Shown in pieces: positions 14,430 to 22,698 of a stretch of DNA of 23,665 nucleotides. A program made the translations under genes and the position numbers. The DNA comes from a virus. Location: positions 1 to 23,665 of the IMG/VR virus record IMGVR_UViG_3300034684_000114, one strand, 5' to 3'. A model generated the notes under the pieces. The model did no database searches, was not told the DNA's origin, and saw only the letters and a list, made by a program, of their open reading frames with translations. How positions within the stretch are numbered: position 1 is the stretch's first letter; each line of letters opens with the position of its first letter.

Positions 14430-16418
14430 TTGAAAAACATATCCATAGATATCGAGACGTTTTCCGATATCGATCTGAACAAATGCGGCGTATACAAGTA
14501 CGCAGAATCTCCGAACTTTGAGATCCTGCTCTTCGGCTACGCGGTCGATGGCAGCGAGGTACAGGTCGTTGATCTTGCCTGCGGAGAAGAAATCCCTGCG
14601 GACATCATAGATGCCCTGACCGACGATGACATTACCAAGTGGGCGTTCAATGCAAATTTTGAACGCGTCTGCCTGTCCCGGTATCTTTCCGATCTCGGTA
14701 TCAGTCTTGACCCCTTCCATGATAACCATCCGCTTTCAACAGAGTGCGCCCGCTTCCTGAACCCGGAAGGCTGGAAGTGCTCTATGGTCTGGGCGGCTAC
14801 GATGGGACTGCCGCTTTCCCTGAAAGGCGTCGGTCAGGTGCTGAAGCTCGAAGATCAGAAGATGGACGAGGGCAAGGCTCTCATCAAATACTTCTCTGTG
14901 CGCTGCGCTCCCACGAAGGCCAACGGCGATCGCACCCGTAACCTGCCATCCGATGATTCTGAGAAGTGGGCAACCTTCAAGAAATACAACAAAAGAGACG
15001 TAGAAGTCGAAATGGCGATTCAGCAGCGTCTCACGAATTACCCGGTTCCGGACTTCGTCTGGGACGAATACCACATCGACCAGGAGATCAATGATCGCGG
15101 CGTCCGACTGGACATGGATCTGGTGGAAGAAGCCATCGACATGGACTCCCGTTCCCGAAAGGAACTCACTGCGGCCATGCAGGAACTGACCGAGCTCGAA
15201 AACCCGAACAGCGTACAGCAAATGAAGCAGTGGCTTTCCGATAACGGTCTCGAAACCGACAGCCTTGGCAAGAAGGTCGTGGCCGAACTCATAAAGACCG
15301 CCCCGCCGGAGCTGCAGACCGTACTGGAACTTCGTCAGCAGCTTGCCAAGTCCTCCGTCCGGAAATATCAGACGATGGAACGTGCTGTCTGCGATGACGG
15401 CAGAGCTCGCGGCATGTTCATGTTTTACGGAGCCAACCGCACCGGACGCTGGGCAGGAAGGCTGATCCAGTTGCAGAACCTTCCGCAAAACCATCTGGAG
15501 GATCTGGCCGAAGCCCGCGCTCTTGTGAAGTCCGGCGACTTTGAATCCGTAAAGCTACTATATGAAGATGTCCCGGACACGCTCTCCCAGTTAATCCGGA
15601 CTGCATTTATCCCCGCTGACGGGAACCAGTTCTATGTTTCCGACTTCAGTGCCATCGAGGCCAGAGTCATTGCATGGTATGCCGGTGAACAATGGCGGCA
15701 GGAGGTTTTCGAGAACGGTGGCGACATTTATTGCGCCAGCGCATCTCAGATGTTCCACGTTCCTGTCGAGAAACACGGCGTAAACGGTCACCTTCGCCAG
15801 AAAGGCAAGATCGCAGAACTCGCGCTCGGCTATGGCGGCTCGGTCGGTGCACTCAAGGCAATGGGTGCTATCGAGATGGGCTTGTCAGAAGATGAGCTTC
15901 CTCCGCTGGTCGAGGCTTGGCGGCAGACGAATCCCCACATCGTGAAATTCTGGTGGGATGTCGACCGGGCGGTCATGCAGGCGGTCAAGCATAAACAGAC
16001 GACCAGCTGCTACGGGCTGACCTTCTCCTGCAGATCCGGGATGCTCTTTATCACGCTTCCGTCCGGCAGGAACCTCGCCTATGTTAAACCCAAGATCGGC
16101 ACGAACAAGTTCGGCGGTGACTGCATCACCTATGAGGGTGTCGGCTCCACGAAGAAATGGGAACGGCTCGACTCATATGGCCCGAAATTTGTAGAAAACA
16201 TTGTGCAGGCCACCTCCCGCGACATTCTCTGCTATGCCATGAAGACGCTCCGCTGCTGCTCCATTGTCATGCACATCCATGATGAGCTGGTCATTGAAGC
16301 TGATCCACGAATGTCGCTTGACGCTCTCTGTGAACAGATGGGAAGGACTCCGCCTTGGACGCCCGGCTTAAAGCTCCGCGCCGACGGTTACACCTGCCCC
16401 TTCTACAAAAAAGATTAA
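14430..16418 (+). CDS. Phage DNA polymerase, family A, with proofreading domain
   Basis: This 662-aa replicative polymerase carries both activities. The 3'-5' exonuclease has DIETFSD (residues 7-13), FNANFE and YNKRDVEVE. The polymerase has motif A DFSAIEAR with the metal Asp at 405, motif B RQKGKIAELALGYGG from 456, and motif C HIHDELV with Asp at 618. No 5'-3' exonuclease domain is present, as usual for phages. I chose TTG at 14430 because GAGGTGA lies five bases before it; the GTG at 14421 would be part of that ribosome site. It works with the DUF2815 and PrimPol-VapE proteins nearby. Confidence 0.95.
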   Translation: MKNISIDIETFSDIDLNKCGVYKYAESPNFEILLFGYAVDGSEVQVVDLACGEEIPADIIDALTDDDITKWAFNANFERVCLSRYLSDLGISLDPFHDNHPLSTECARFLNPEGWKCSMVWAATMGLPLSLKGVGQVLKLEDQKMDEGKALIKYFSVRCAPTKANGDRTRNLPSDDSEKWATFKKYNKRDVEVEMAIQQRLTNYPVPDFVWDEYHIDQEINDRGVRLDMDLVEEAIDMDSRSRKELTAAMQELTELENPNSVQQMKQWLSDNGLETDSLGKKVVAELIKTAPPELQTVLELRQQLAKSSVRKYQTMERAVCDDGRARGMFMFYGANRTGRWAGRLIQLQNLPQNHLEDLAEARALVKSGDFESVKLLYEDVPDTLSQLIRTAFIPADGNQFYVSDFSAIEARVIAWYAGEQWRQEVFENGGDIYCASASQMFHVPVEKHGVNGHLRQKGKIAELALGYGGSVGALKAMGAIEMGLSEDELPPLVEAWRQTNPHIVKFWWDVDRAVMQAVKHKQTTSCYGLTFSCRSGMLFITLPSGRNLAYVKPKIGTNKFGGDCITYEGVGSTKKWERLDSYGPKFVENIVQATSRDILCYAMKTLRCCSIVMHIHDELVIEADPRMSLDALCEQMGRTPPWTPGLKLRADGYTCPFYKKD

Positions 16419-16425
16419 ATATCAT

Positions 16426-16480
16426 CCGCTCAAATCAGGCGTTCATCTCCAGTGGGAATTAGAGGTGGACGCCTTTTTCT
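16426..16480 (+). terminator. Repeated element copy 2 folding into a terminator after the polymerase
   Basis: The copy has CCGCTCAAA (16426-16434) and TCATCTCCAGTGG (16443-16455). Here GGCGTTCATCTC (16438-16449) pairs with GAGGTGGACGCC (16462-16473), a 12-bp stem with U-G pairs, and TTTTTCT follows. It therefore works as an intrinsic terminator, while the shared core with copy 1 at 11876 suggests a common ancestral RNA element. Confidence 0.75.
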
Positions 16481-16508
16481 ATGTCTGCCCGGAAAGGAGG
16501 ACTCCACA

Positions 16509-16931
16509 GTGAGTAACGATTATCGAAACAGTGAAGGCTATGCCGATCCTACGGCAGGAGAAGCTCTCTCCCGGATTCTTGCTAATGAGAGACAGTCCCT
16601 TCGCGCTTTCCGGCCTATCGTCTACATCTGCTCGCCTTACTCTGGCGATGTGGAAGCGAACGTAGCTGCAGCAAGACGCTATAGCAGGTTTGCCGTGGAC
16701 AAGGGCTACATTCCCATCGCGCCACATCTGCTTTATCCGCAGTTTCTGAACGATGACGACGAGCAGGAACGAGAGCTCGGACTTTTCTTCGGGAATGCCC
16801 TGATGAGCAAGTGTGCCGAGGTCTGGGTATTCGGAAGCCGCATCTCAGCCGGGATGGAAGCAGAAATCAAACGCGCCAAGTGGAAAGATTACCGCTTGCG
16901 CTATTTCACAGAAGAATGTCAGGAGGACTAA
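16509..16931 (+). CDS. DUF4406-like / deoxyribosyltransferase-like protein (140 aa)
   Basis: The core IVYICSPYSGD, then AAARRYSRFAVDKGYIPIAPHLL and a late EVWVFG plus ISAGMEAEI, matches the Rossmann-like nucleoside 2-deoxyribosyltransferase superfamily in its small phage form (DUF4406/DUF7768). Members may act on nucleotides, but the phage versions are uncharacterised. A GTG start at 16509 is chosen because AAAGGAGGACTCC lies just upstream; longer frames have no ribosome site. It is the first gene after the polymerase terminator, so it may start a new transcript. Confidence 0.85.
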   Translation: MSNDYRNSEGYADPTAGEALSRILANERQSLRAFRPIVYICSPYSGDVEANVAAARRYSRFAVDKGYIPIAPHLLYPQFLNDDDEQERELGLFFGNALMSKCAEVWVFGSRISAGMEAEIKRAKWKDYRLRYFTEECQED

Positions 16932-16935
16932 CGAT

Positions 16936-17265
16936 ATGTATGAAGTTAAAGAAAACCGCAGAACGCTCGGTGACGGCACAGAGATCACCACTTATACCCG
17001 CGACGTCGTAAGCTGCAACATTCTGGAGGTCGAAGCCGGTACCAACGGATACCAGGGCGGCGATTCCGGTCATGGCGGACGCACATACTTCCGCATCAAG
17101 GATGAAGGCTCCACGGACATGAATATCCAGACCCGTTCTGACCGCTACGGCGGCAGCGAAGTCGAGGTCATCCTTGGCGGCGACTGCGAACTGGAGACCA
17201 TGATCCGCGCACTGAAGTTCATCACCAAGGTGCTCGAGGAGGAATCGCGGGAGGTGTATGACTGA
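16936..17265 (+). CDS. Small phage hypothetical protein (109 aa)
   Basis: I do not recognise a named function. The protein is mostly beta, with a Gly-rich loop (GTNGYQGGDSGHGGRTYF) followed by strands (FRIKDEGSTDMNIQ, EVEVILGGDCELE) and a C-terminal helix (TMIRALKFITKVLEE). ATG at 16936 has AGGAGG 10 nt upstream, and its stop overlaps the next gene's start (TGATG), so it is translated together with the primase-helicase. It may be an accessory of that protein. Confidence 0.85.
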   Translation: MYEVKENRRTLGDGTEITTYTRDVVSCNILEVEAGTNGYQGGDSGHGGRTYFRIKDEGSTDMNIQTRSDRYGGSEVEVILGGDCELETMIRALKFITKVLEEESREVYD

Positions 17266-19634
17266 TGAAATACGCCACCGCCAACAGCCGCAAGGCTGTG
17301 AAATGGAAAAACGGCGATACCACGATGGAGGCCTTAAAGGCCAGATTCCAGAACACCGTCCGCACCACCGAAACCATCGAGGAATACCGCAAGATGTCCA
17401 AAGCCCAGCAGGCGGATATCAAGGACATCGGCGGTTTTGTGGGTGGGCACCTTCGTAACGGTCGCCGCAAGAAAGGCTACGTCCTCTGCCGCTCCATGCT
17501 GACTCTCGATATGGACTATGGCGAGCCGGATGTCTGGGATACCACGATCAGCAAGCTGTCGTACCAGTGCCTCTGCCATTCCACGCATAAGCATACACCG
17601 GAGAATCCGAGACTGCGTCTTGTGATCCCGCTCTCCCGTGAGATCAGCGAAGCCGAATACGAGCCTGTCGCCAGAATGTTTGCAAAAGAAGTCGGCATCG
17701 ACATGTTCGATGACAGCACCTATGAAGCCAACCGCCTGATGTACTGGCCTTCGACTTCCGTCAACGGTGAGTATGTTTTCAAAGAAAAAGACGGCATCGC
17801 CCTGAACCCGGACGACTATCTTGCCAAATATGATGCATGGCAGGACTCCAGCACATGGCCTGTATCCTCCCGTGAATCCTGCGTGGAAGACCACGGTGCC
17901 AGCAAGCAGGCTGATCCGCTTGCCAAGCCGGGAGTCATCGGTGCTTTCTGCCGTGCTTATCCGATCTCGGCCGTTATCCCGGAGCTTCTTTCTGATATCT
18001 ATGCGCCGACAGACGACGACTGCCGCTATGACTATATCCCGGCGGACAGCCCTGCCGGAGCTGTTTCCTATGGAGACAAGTTCCTGTATTCACACCATTC
18101 TTCAGACCCGGCCTGCAAAAAACTCTGTAATGCCTTTGACCTGGTACGCATTCACCGCTTCCGGGATCTCGACAAGGATGTGCTGGACGAGTCTACGCCC
18201 TCAAAGATGCCTTCCTATAAGGCCATGATGGATTTTGCTTCCGGCTGTGACAAGGTGAAGATCCTGCTGCTGAATGAGAAGCAGGCGCAGGCTGGTGAGG
18301 ACTTTGCTTCTCCTGATGAAGACGGCGGTGATGACTGGAAAGCCAAACTACAATACCAGTCCCGTAGCACTGTTCTCCAGAACAGCGTATGGAATGAAAT
18401 GCTGATCCTAAACAATGACCCGGACTTCGCGGGCTTTGCTTTTAATGAGATGGCTAACCGCATTCAGGTTACCGGTGAAGTTCCGTGGGATCGCCCTGCA
18501 GACAATAAATTCTGGCGCGATGCCGATACAGCGCAGCTTAAGGCTCTGATCGACGTCCGCTATGTCGCATTCTCCGACAGAAACCACAACGTCAGCTTTA
18601 CCAAGGTCGCTGATGACCGCCGCTTCCATCCGGTCAGGAACTATCTGAACAGCCTGCCGGAATGGGATCAGACCCCGCGCCTCGATGAACTCTTCATCAA
18701 GTGCCTGCAGGCGGATGACTCGAAATATGTCCGGGCAGTTACAAGGAAGACCTTAGTGGCCGCCGTGACCCGTATCTACCATCCCGGCACCAAGTTCGAT
18801 ACCGTTCCCGTTCTCGACGGAGCTCAGGGTATCGGCAAAAGTACCATGTGGAAGGCACTGGCTGGTGATGAATACTTCTCCGACGCGCTTTCCCTTACGG
18901 ATATGGACGACAAGTCCGGTGCCGAGAAACTGCAGGGCTTCTGGATCATCGAGATCGGCGAGCTGGCTGGTATGAAGAAGGCCGACATCGAGAAGGTCAA
19001 ATCCTTCCTTTCAACCTCGGACGACAAGTACCGCCCCAGCTACGGCAAGGTGGTCGAAAGTCACCCGAGGCAGTGTGTCGTGGTCGCTACGGTTAATGGC
19101 GAGCACGGATATCTCCGTGATATCACCGGGAACCGCCGCTTCTGGATCGTGAAGTGCCGCCAGACAGAGAAATCGGTCAGGTGGAAAATCACGTCCGAGG
19201 TACGTGACCAGATATGGGCGGAGGCCAAGTATTACTACGAGCAAGGCGAAAAGCTGTATCTCGAGGGTGACCTTCTTGAAGAAGCTGAAGAAGCCCAGCG
19301 CAGCGCTATGGAATCCGACGAGCGTCAGGGTCTTGTTGAACAATACCTGTCAAAGCTCCTGCCGGAAAACTGGTCGGAAATGGATCTGTATCAGCGTCGC
19401 AACTTCCTTGATGGTGACGACATCACTTCGAATTCCGGCACCGTGCAGCGCATGGAAGTAAGCAATGCGGAAATCTGGTGTGAGTGCTTTGGCAGAAACA
19501 TCGCTGATCTGAAGCCCTCCGACTCCTATGCCATCGCCGCTCTTATGACACAGGTCGATGGCTGGAAGCGCACCACTAAAAGATCCAGTCAACCGCTTTA
19601 TGGCCGTCAGCGGCTCTATGAACGCGAGAAATAA
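17265..19634 (+). CDS. PrimPol-VapE type primase-helicase (789 aa)
   Basis: The protein joins a primase domain to a hexameric helicase. The N-terminal part has the archaeo-eukaryotic primase pattern: D82-M-D84 in LTLDMDYG, S106-T-H108 in CHSTHKH, and a later RLMYWPS. The C-terminal virulence-associated E domain has Walker A GAQGIGKST (519-527), Walker B WIIEIGE with Glu at about 563, and an arginine-rich sensor region DITGNRRFWIV. It probably primes and unwinds DNA at the phage origin and hands over to the family A polymerase upstream. The start overlaps the previous stop. The C-terminal region after about 690 is the usual VapE tail. Confidence 0.93.
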   Translation: MKYATANSRKAVKWKNGDTTMEALKARFQNTVRTTETIEEYRKMSKAQQADIKDIGGFVGGHLRNGRRKKGYVLCRSMLTLDMDYGEPDVWDTTISKLSYQCLCHSTHKHTPENPRLRLVIPLSREISEAEYEPVARMFAKEVGIDMFDDSTYEANRLMYWPSTSVNGEYVFKEKDGIALNPDDYLAKYDAWQDSSTWPVSSRESCVEDHGASKQADPLAKPGVIGAFCRAYPISAVIPELLSDIYAPTDDDCRYDYIPADSPAGAVSYGDKFLYSHHSSDPACKKLCNAFDLVRIHRFRDLDKDVLDESTPSKMPSYKAMMDFASGCDKVKILLLNEKQAQAGEDFASPDEDGGDDWKAKLQYQSRSTVLQNSVWNEMLILNNDPDFAGFAFNEMANRIQVTGEVPWDRPADNKFWRDADTAQLKALIDVRYVAFSDRNHNVSFTKVADDRRFHPVRNYLNSLPEWDQTPRLDELFIKCLQADDSKYVRAVTRKTLVAAVTRIYHPGTKFDTVPVLDGAQGIGKSTMWKALAGDEYFSDALSLTDMDDKSGAEKLQGFWIIEIGELAGMKKADIEKVKSFLSTSDDKYRPSYGKVVESHPRQCVVVATVNGEHGYLRDITGNRRFWIVKCRQTEKSVRWKITSEVRDQIWAEAKYYYEQGEKLYLEGDLLEEAEEAQRSAMESDERQGLVEQYLSKLLPENWSEMDLYQRRNFLDGDDITSNSGTVQRMEVSNAEIWCECFGRNIADLKPSDSYAIAALMTQVDGWKRTTKRSSQPLYGRQRLYEREK

Positions 19635-19802
19635 ATGGACAACCTCATGGACAAGGACAACTTTTCCCCTTTATTTAATTCAGGAAAACAGAATAAGGGA
19701 GCCACAAAGGCACCTGCGAACACGCGCGTAGGTAAATATAGGAAAAAGCTGTCCTTTTGTCCCCTTTGTCCAGTCAAAGGAGATGATTCGAGATGCAGAT
19801 AG
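19635..19802 (+). other. Repeat-rich gap between primase-helicase and VRR-NUC; possible 55-aa ORF
   Basis: Three GGACAA units (19637, 19649, 19655) on the left face three GTCC-containing inverse units (19750-19771) on the right; TGGACAAGGACAA at 19648-19660 is nearly the inverse of 19757-19772. This may be a binding array, an origin element or a large RNA stem. The same stretch also holds an in-frame ATG at 19635 running 55 codons to TAG at 19800 with a CPLC motif. It lacks a good ribosome site, so I rate the peptide as doubtful. Confidence 0.5.
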
Positions 19803-20080
19803 ATGAGAAGACGATCGAGAAAAAGCTTGTAAATACAGTGAAATCAATGGGTGGCATAGCACCCAAGTTTGTCTCTCCCGGCTTTGACGGGATGCCGGAC
19901 AGGCTTGTCCTTCTTCCGGGAGGGATCATTGCTTTTGCCGAACTCAAAGCGCCGGGAAAGAAACCCCGCCCTCTTCAAGAGGCAAGACACCGGCTCCTTC
20001 GGAAGCTGGGATTCAAGGTTTACGTTATCGACAGCACAGAACAGATTGGAGGGATGCTGAATGAACTTCATACCACATGA
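19793..20080 (+). CDS. VRR-NUC domain nuclease (95 aa)
   Basis: This is the stand-alone phage form of the VRR-NUC fold: FDGMPDRLVLLPGG with the catalytic Asp at 36, AFAELKAPG with Glu50 and Lys52, and Gln62 in the following helix. Such small nucleases are thought to cut branched DNA (Holliday-junction resolvase-like). ATG at 19793 has AAAGGAG 14 nt upstream. The next gene starts inside its last 20 bases, so nuclease and helicase are made together, a pairing typical of phage replication modules. Confidence 0.93.
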   Translation: MQIDEKTIEKKLVNTVKSMGGIAPKFVSPGFDGMPDRLVLLPGGIIAFAELKAPGKKPRPLQEARHRLLRKLGFKVYVIDSTEQIGGMLNELHTT

Positions 20081-21407
20081 TTATCAGGCTTATGCCATTC
20101 GCTATATCGAAAAGCATCCCGTCGCGGCCGTCCTGCTGGACATGGGTCTTGGAAAAACGGTCATCAGCCTGACTGCCGTGTTCGACCTCCTGTTTGACAG
20201 CTTCGAGGTCAGCCGGGTGCTGGTCGTGGCACCGCTTCGAGTAGCAAGAGATACATGGCCTGCGGAAATCCAGAAATGGAGCCACCTTACGGGTCTGACT
20301 TATGCAGTCGCAGTCGGGACAGCCAAGGAGCGCCGTGCGGCTCTGATGCAGAATGCAGATATCACCATTATCAACCGTGAAAACCTGCAGTGGCTGATCG
20401 ACGAGTCCGGTTTCCTGTTCGAATATGACATGGTCATTATCGATGAGCTCTCTTCCTTCAAAAACCACAAGTCAAAGCGCTTCAAATCGCTGATGAAGGT
20501 AAGACCGAGGCTCCGTCGCATTATTGGCCTGACCGGCACCCCTTCTTCCAACGGACTTATGGATCTATGGGCAGAATTCAAGGTGCTGGATATGGGAGCA
20601 CGGCTCGGTCGCTTCATTACCCAGTACCGGACAAACTACTTCATGCCGGATAAGCGAAATGGCGAGATCATCTACTCCTATAAGCCCCTGCCTTATGCAG
20701 AGGACGCCATTTACCGGAAAATCTCGGATATCACGATTTCCATGAAGTCGACCGATCACCTGAAGATGCCCGAACTGGTTACTTCGCAATATGAAGTCCA
20801 GTTATCCGAAGCCGAGCGAGACCGATATGAGAATTTAAAGCAGGAGTTAATCCTGCAGCTGCCGGATGGCGAAATAACCGCCGCCAATGCTGCCGCGCTG
20901 ACAGGGAAGCTCTCCCAACTTGCGAACGGTGCCATTTATTCCGATACCGGCGAGATCATGGAGTTCCATGACCGGAAGCTGGACGCTTTGGAGGATATTA
21001 TCGAGGCCGCAAATGAAAAGCCGCTTCTGGTGGCCTACTGGTTCAGACACGATCTGGCCCGGATCAAGAATCGCTTCAATGTCCGGGAGATCAAGACAAG
21101 CCGCGACATTGCTGACTGGAATGCGGGAAAGATTCCTGTAGCAGTCATCCATCCTGCCTCAGCCGGACACGGCCTAAACCTGCAGGCAGGCGGTTCCACT
21201 CTCGTCTGGTTCGGGCTCACATGGTCGTTGGAATTATACCAGCAGACAAATGCAAGGCTCTGGCGGCAGGGACAAACCTCCGGAACCGTGGTGATCCAGC
21301 ACATCATCACGAAAGGTACCATCGACGAGCGCATCTTGAAAGCGCTGTCCAAGAAGGAAATGACACAGGCCGCTCTGATCGATGCGGTCAAAGCTGAGGT
21401 GGTGTAA
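20061..21407 (+). CDS. SNF2-like DEAD/DEAH helicase (448 aa)
   Basis: It is a superfamily 2 translocase: HDYQ (6-9) as Q-motif, DMGLGKT with the Walker A Lys at 32, VIIDELSSFK with DELS at 128-131, GLTGTPSSN, and the C-terminal GHGLNLQAGG and QTNARLWRQGQ arginine-finger motif. The size and motifs match the phage SNF2-type helicase usually next to VRR-NUC. It probably remodels replication intermediates or protein-DNA complexes. ATG at 20061 has GGAGGGATG upstream and overlaps the VRR-NUC gene. Confidence 0.95.
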   Translation: MNFIPHDYQAYAIRYIEKHPVAAVLLDMGLGKTVISLTAVFDLLFDSFEVSRVLVVAPLRVARDTWPAEIQKWSHLTGLTYAVAVGTAKERRAALMQNADITIINRENLQWLIDESGFLFEYDMVIIDELSSFKNHKSKRFKSLMKVRPRLRRIIGLTGTPSSNGLMDLWAEFKVLDMGARLGRFITQYRTNYFMPDKRNGEIIYSYKPLPYAEDAIYRKISDITISMKSTDHLKMPELVTSQYEVQLSEAERDRYENLKQELILQLPDGEITAANAAALTGKLSQLANGAIYSDTGEIMEFHDRKLDALEDIIEAANEKPLLVAYWFRHDLARIKNRFNVREIKTSRDIADWNAGKIPVAVIHPASAGHGLNLQAGGSTLVWFGLTWSLELYQQTNARLWRQGQTSGTVVIQHIITKGTIDERILKALSKKEMTQAALIDAVKAEVV

Positions 21408-21631
21408 TGACCACCCCGTATGAAAACCTCGCCAATGCAATCGTGCTTCAGGCTGTCAAAGATTATCGGGATGCCCTGAAACGCCTGAAGAAGAAACCGC
21501 AGAACAAAGCTGCAATGGCTGATGCGATGGAATGCGAGCGCTTCTTCCGCTCCCCCTGGTACCGGGAGCTCACGAGCGTGGACGGCGAGTACTTAATAGA
21601 AAAATTACGAGAGGAGGCGAAACGCCTATGA
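21407..21631 (+). CDS. Small phage hypothetical protein (74 aa)
   Basis: Mostly helical, charged protein with a conserved-looking core: ANAIVLQAVKDYRDALKRLK, then AMADAMECERFFRSPWYRELT, and a final GEYLIEKLREEA. Small genes of this kind commonly lie between the phage helicase and DUF1492. ATG at 21407 shares its A with the helicase stop (TAATG), and its own stop overlaps the next start. The function is unknown. Confidence 0.85.
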   Translation: MTTPYENLANAIVLQAVKDYRDALKRLKKKPQNKAAMADAMECERFFRSPWYRELTSVDGEYLIEKLREEAKRL

Positions 21632-22056
21632 CTGTTAAAGAATATCTTCATCAGGCGTACCGGCTGGATCAGAGGATCAAGTCCGATACGCTGGAAGCCC
21701 AGAACCTCCGGGAGATGGCAGGCAGCGTGTCCGGCCTTCGCTACGACGTTGACCGTGTGCAGACTTCCAAGAATACCGACGCACCGTTCGTCCGTGCGCT
21801 GGAACGCCTGTGGGAACTGGAGAATAAAGTAGCTGACGAGCTGGCTCTGCTCTCTGACCTGAAGAAACAGATCCGGGAAGTCATCGAGACGGTTCCGGAT
21901 ACCGACGAGCGCATGGTCTTGAAGTACCGGTACATTCATAACATGACATGGGAGCAGATTGGCAACGAGCTCTTTGCCGACCGCACCACTGTCTACCGCT
22001 GGCACGGCTCCGCCCTGCAGCATGTCCAGATGCCGGAGCACCCGATTGAGATCTGA
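21628..22056 (+). CDS. DUF1492 family phage regulator, sigma-like HTH (142 aa)
   Basis: An N-terminal coiled-coil-like region (KEYLHQAYRLDQRIKSDTLE onward) is followed by a C-terminal HTH: MVLKYRYIHNMTWEQIGNEL then RTTVYRWHGSAL, as in sigma region 4. DUF1492 and the related ArpU proteins are thought to switch on late phage genes. ATG at 21628 has GAGGAGG upstream and overlaps the previous stop by 4 nt. It lies directly before the intergenic region with phased TGCA repeats and the HNH-terminase genes, which would be its likely targets. Confidence 0.9.
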   Translation: MTVKEYLHQAYRLDQRIKSDTLEAQNLREMAGSVSGLRYDVDRVQTSKNTDAPFVRALERLWELENKVADELALLSDLKKQIREVIETVPDTDERMVLKYRYIHNMTWEQIGNELFADRTTVYRWHGSALQHVQMPEHPIEI

Positions 22057-22198
22057 GCCTGCACGTTTTACCACACTTTGCAACACAATGCACAGTCCCA
22101 TACATGATAGTATTACAATAGCGAAAAGCGAAAATCCAAGAAGCCTTGAGGGAGCGATCCTGCAGGGCTTTTGTTATGCAAGGAAGGAGGCGGCGGCC
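22057..22198 (+). promoter_or_regulatory. Candidate late control region
   Basis: TGCA occurs at 22060, 22079 and 22089, spacings of 19 and 10 bp, that is about two and one DNA turns. A -10-like TACAAT lies at 22114-22119 without a good -35, as expected for an activator-dependent promoter. Further on, AAGCCT (22141-22146) pairs with GGGCTT (22165-22170) around an inner GGA/TCC stem, followed by TTTG, a weak terminator or attenuator. The role is inferred from its position between DUF1492 and HNH. Confidence 0.45.
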
Positions 22199-22546
22199 AT
22201 GCCAAGGAAACCCAAGAGGCCGTGCCGCTATCCCGGATGCCCGAACCTGACTGACGGTGTCTACTGCGAGGAGCACGCCAAGATCATGGAACAGCACTAC
22301 GAGAAGTTCCAGCGCGGCTACTCTCCCGGCAAGAGGTACGGCAGGGCTTGGAAACGAATCCGTGATCGGTACGTCCACAAGCATCCGCTGTGTGAGCAGT
22401 GCCTGAAGGAAGGACGCTACGTGGCGGTCGAGGAAGTCCACCACATCATTCCTCTCTCCGAGGGAGGAACGAACGACGAAAGTAATCTCATGAGTCTATG
22501 TCGTTCGTGTCATGAAAAGATACATCGAGATCGAGGAGACCGCTGA
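22199..22546 (+). CDS. Phage HNH endonuclease (115 aa)
   Basis: The HNH core is VEEVHHIIPLSEGG, NDESNLMSLC and HEKIH, with supporting cysteine pairs CEQC and CRSC for zinc. A further Cys-rich N-terminus (CRYPGC, YCEEH) may hold a second metal. In cos-type phages an HNH protein next to the terminase helps the terminase cut DNA during packaging, and this gene sits just upstream of the small terminase. ATG at 22199 has GGAAGGAGG upstream. The longer in-frame extension lacks a ribosome site and reads as non-coding control DNA. Confidence 0.95.
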   Translation: MPRKPKRPCRYPGCPNLTDGVYCEEHAKIMEQHYEKFQRGYSPGKRYGRAWKRIRDRYVHKHPLCEQCLKEGRYVAVEEVHHIIPLSEGGTNDESNLMSLCRSCHEKIHRDRGDR

Positions 22547-22570
22547 TAAACTTCGCGGTCTTTTCTTTTG
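22537..22570 (+). terminator. Intrinsic terminator overlapping the HNH stop
   Basis: AGACCGC (22537-22543) pairs with GCGGTCT (22555-22561), followed by TTTTCTTTT. The left arm encodes the last HNH residues and the stop codon lies in the loop. Confidence 0.75.
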
Positions 22571-22584
22571 CGCGAGAAATTTTG

Positions 22585-22642
22585 TGACCGGTAGGGGCGG
22601 GTCAAATCTCTACGGGCGAATGCCCCGGAAAACGGCGCCCCC
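22585..22642. other. Candidate cos/pac region
   Basis: A GC-rich stretch between the HNH and small terminase genes holds GGGGC (22594-22598) facing GCCCC (22622-22626), with a second GGCGCCCC at 22634, around a GTCAAATCTCTAC core. Sequence of this type is, from memory, common upstream of terminase genes in Firmicute phages with an HNH gene. The position fits a packaging start, but no cut site can be proved from sequence. Confidence 0.35.
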
Positions 22643-22698
22643 TCTTCCGTGCAAAAAAAGCGAAATCAAACGGGTAATAAGGGAGGCGGTGAAAAATC

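Noticed and set aside
14736-15494. Long minus-strand open frame (252 codons) inside the polymerase gene
   Set aside because: It is opposite the polymerase exonuclease and linker codons, has no ribosome site and no recognisable motif; GC-rich coding DNA often leaves such antisense frames.
16481-16515. 11-codon frame MSARKGGLHSE upstream of the DUF4406-like gene
   Set aside because: It starts just after a terminator T-tract and lacks a properly spaced ribosome site; more likely the ribosome-binding leader of the next gene.
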